A stretch of DNA of 64,000 nucleotides from Cenococcum geophilum 1.58 (Eukaryota > Ascomycota > Dothideomycetes > Gloniales > Gloniaceae), in assembly GCA_001692895.1 (NCBI GenBank), contig KV748197.1:2175813-2239812 (forward strand), in the 5' to 3' direction. Positions 62,901 to 64,000 of the stretch are shown piece after piece (within the stretch, counting starts at the first letter, position 1; the number at the start of each line of letters is the position of its first letter). The notes under the pieces were generated by a model. That model saw nothing but the letters and a program-made list of their open reading frames with translations. It ran no database searches and was not told where the DNA came from. The position numbers and the translations under genes were made by a program.

Positions 62901-64000
62901 ACCCTAGCAGAGGCAGTGCATGCGTATTAGCAAGGTTAAATTGCATAGTAGTTCTTACTGGAGTAATAAGGAAGTGCGTAGATTTAAGTTAGGCTGTAAA
63001 TGGTATGGAATGCATAAAGGCAGGCCTAAATGCGACTTACTAGACAGCATAAACATAAGAAGACGCCTATTCCAGCCTTGCTATAGGTAGTAAAAAATCA
63101 GTAAAGGGTAAGACTAAGTATGCTTATAGAATATAGGAGGCTAACCTATTACAAGTAAAGAAGCCTAGCTTAGCCGGCTATAAGTATAATTGCGTAGCAT
63201 AGGGGGAGGTATAAATTAGTACGCCATAATTATACGTAGAAATGCGAAAACGTTATATAATAGCCTTCGCTATACTATTTATAGAAGGAATAGTTGCTAG
63301 CGGAGAGATATATTCTTCTTTAAATTAATCCCTAAAGCCTTAATCCCGGCAACTATATCCTCCCTATATACGTCCTTATACGCATCCCTATCTTTATTCT
63401 AGTCCTCTTCTATACTATACCTTATATTGCGATTTCTATTATCCTATATCTTACGCTCTATCTATTACAGGATTTCTTTTTTACTATTTATCTTCTTAAC
63501 TACACCCAAAAATGTAAGAACTTTATAATAATTCCCTTAGTAAATAAATTCCCTAAAGAAGGTTTTCTAACTGTGGTATTGGTAATAGGCTAAAGTATAG
63601 CGGATAGCTAGTAGCACTAACAAGGCGGGGGTATAGTAGACTTTAATTCTAAAAATATAGGGAGTAAGAAGAAAGTGAAATAGGAGAAATTAATGCTATT
63701 TAAAATGAGAATTAATAATCTAGTAGCCGAATAGTAGGTTTTCCCAGATATGTAATATACACTACGGATATTCTATACGGTTAAACTATATCTTAAAACC
63801 TAGAGCATATAAACCCTCTTCTATATTACTCTTTTCTAAGTTGCTAGGAGACCCCTCTAGCAACTTTAACTATTTAACCTTTAATTTTACCGCGTTTATA
63901 TCTTCCATAATTTGCTCCCTACCTTATATTAGCCCTACTGCTTTTAATGGAGTATATAACTGCTTTTTAATCCTACTAATACGAAAATGTATTAGGACTT
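59941..64000. other. RIP-type tail, no gene recognised
   Basis: The stretch 60,165-60,275 is a purine-rich run of GGGTAAGG-like words. From 60,400 to the end the sequence is RIP-type. The minus strand gives broken but protein-like text at about 61,300-61,560 (KTYMLGARV near 61,340) and 62,330-62,700 (DITFIG, YNRILMRSNCF). One or two old minus-strand genes may lie here, but I recognise no family. The short open frames at 60,685-60,906 and 61,984-62,169 are not supported as genes. Confidence 0.4.

Overview
This window looks like chromosomal DNA of a filamentous ascomycete (Pezizomycotina). Short introns with GT..AG ends, a fungal-type 2-isopropylmalate synthase, an mpaB-type oxygenase gene and a fungal DUF3435 gene relic all point that way. 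Two long blocks (1 to about 23,930 and about 37,207 to 64,000) are very rich in TA dinucleotides and TAA/TAG triplets and poor in CA/TG. That is the mark of repeat-induced point mutation (RIP, CpA to TpA). Between them lies a base-balanced island of about 13 kb.

Left block (1-23,930): a pile of nested elements. A Ty3/gypsy-like element (1,802-13,903, minus) carries a Tad-type LINE (6,528-10,582) with a 15-bp target duplication. To its right is a gypsy integrase fragment (13,904-16,288) holding a short SINE-like insert (15,209-15,350). A second complete-length gypsy-like element follows (16,289-22,265). The rest is unassigned RIP-type sequence.

Island (23,930-37,206): a membrane-protein pseudogene with five in-frame stops, all of RIP type (24,312-25,670, minus). 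Next is an mpaB-like oxygenase gene cut in two by a short copia-like LTR element (26,953-30,846), which itself carries a non-autonomous hAT-like element (29,447-30,634). Then come a solo-LTR-like repeat (32,124-32,421), a second hAT-like element (33,158-34,168), and an apparently intact nine-exon leucine-pathway gene (34,446-36,713, minus; 590 codons). The leucine gene is the only gene in the window that reads as functional.

Right block (37,207-64,000): a pogo/Fot1-like DNA transposon (37,278-47,668) is split by another copy of the first gypsy-like family (39,431-47,345). After an AT-rich spacer, a DUF3435 gene relic begins. DUF3435 is the tyrosine-recombinase family of Starship captains. The relic is split by a copia element (49,704-57,918), which in turn carries a 1.65-kb TIR element full of minisatellites (51,493-53,146). 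The relic resumes at 57,924 and ends near 59,940. The last 4 kb is RIP-type sequence with no recognised gene.

In most cases element boundaries rest on matched termini plus target-site duplications read directly from the sequence. Family names rest on protein motifs recognised by eye. No database search was run.
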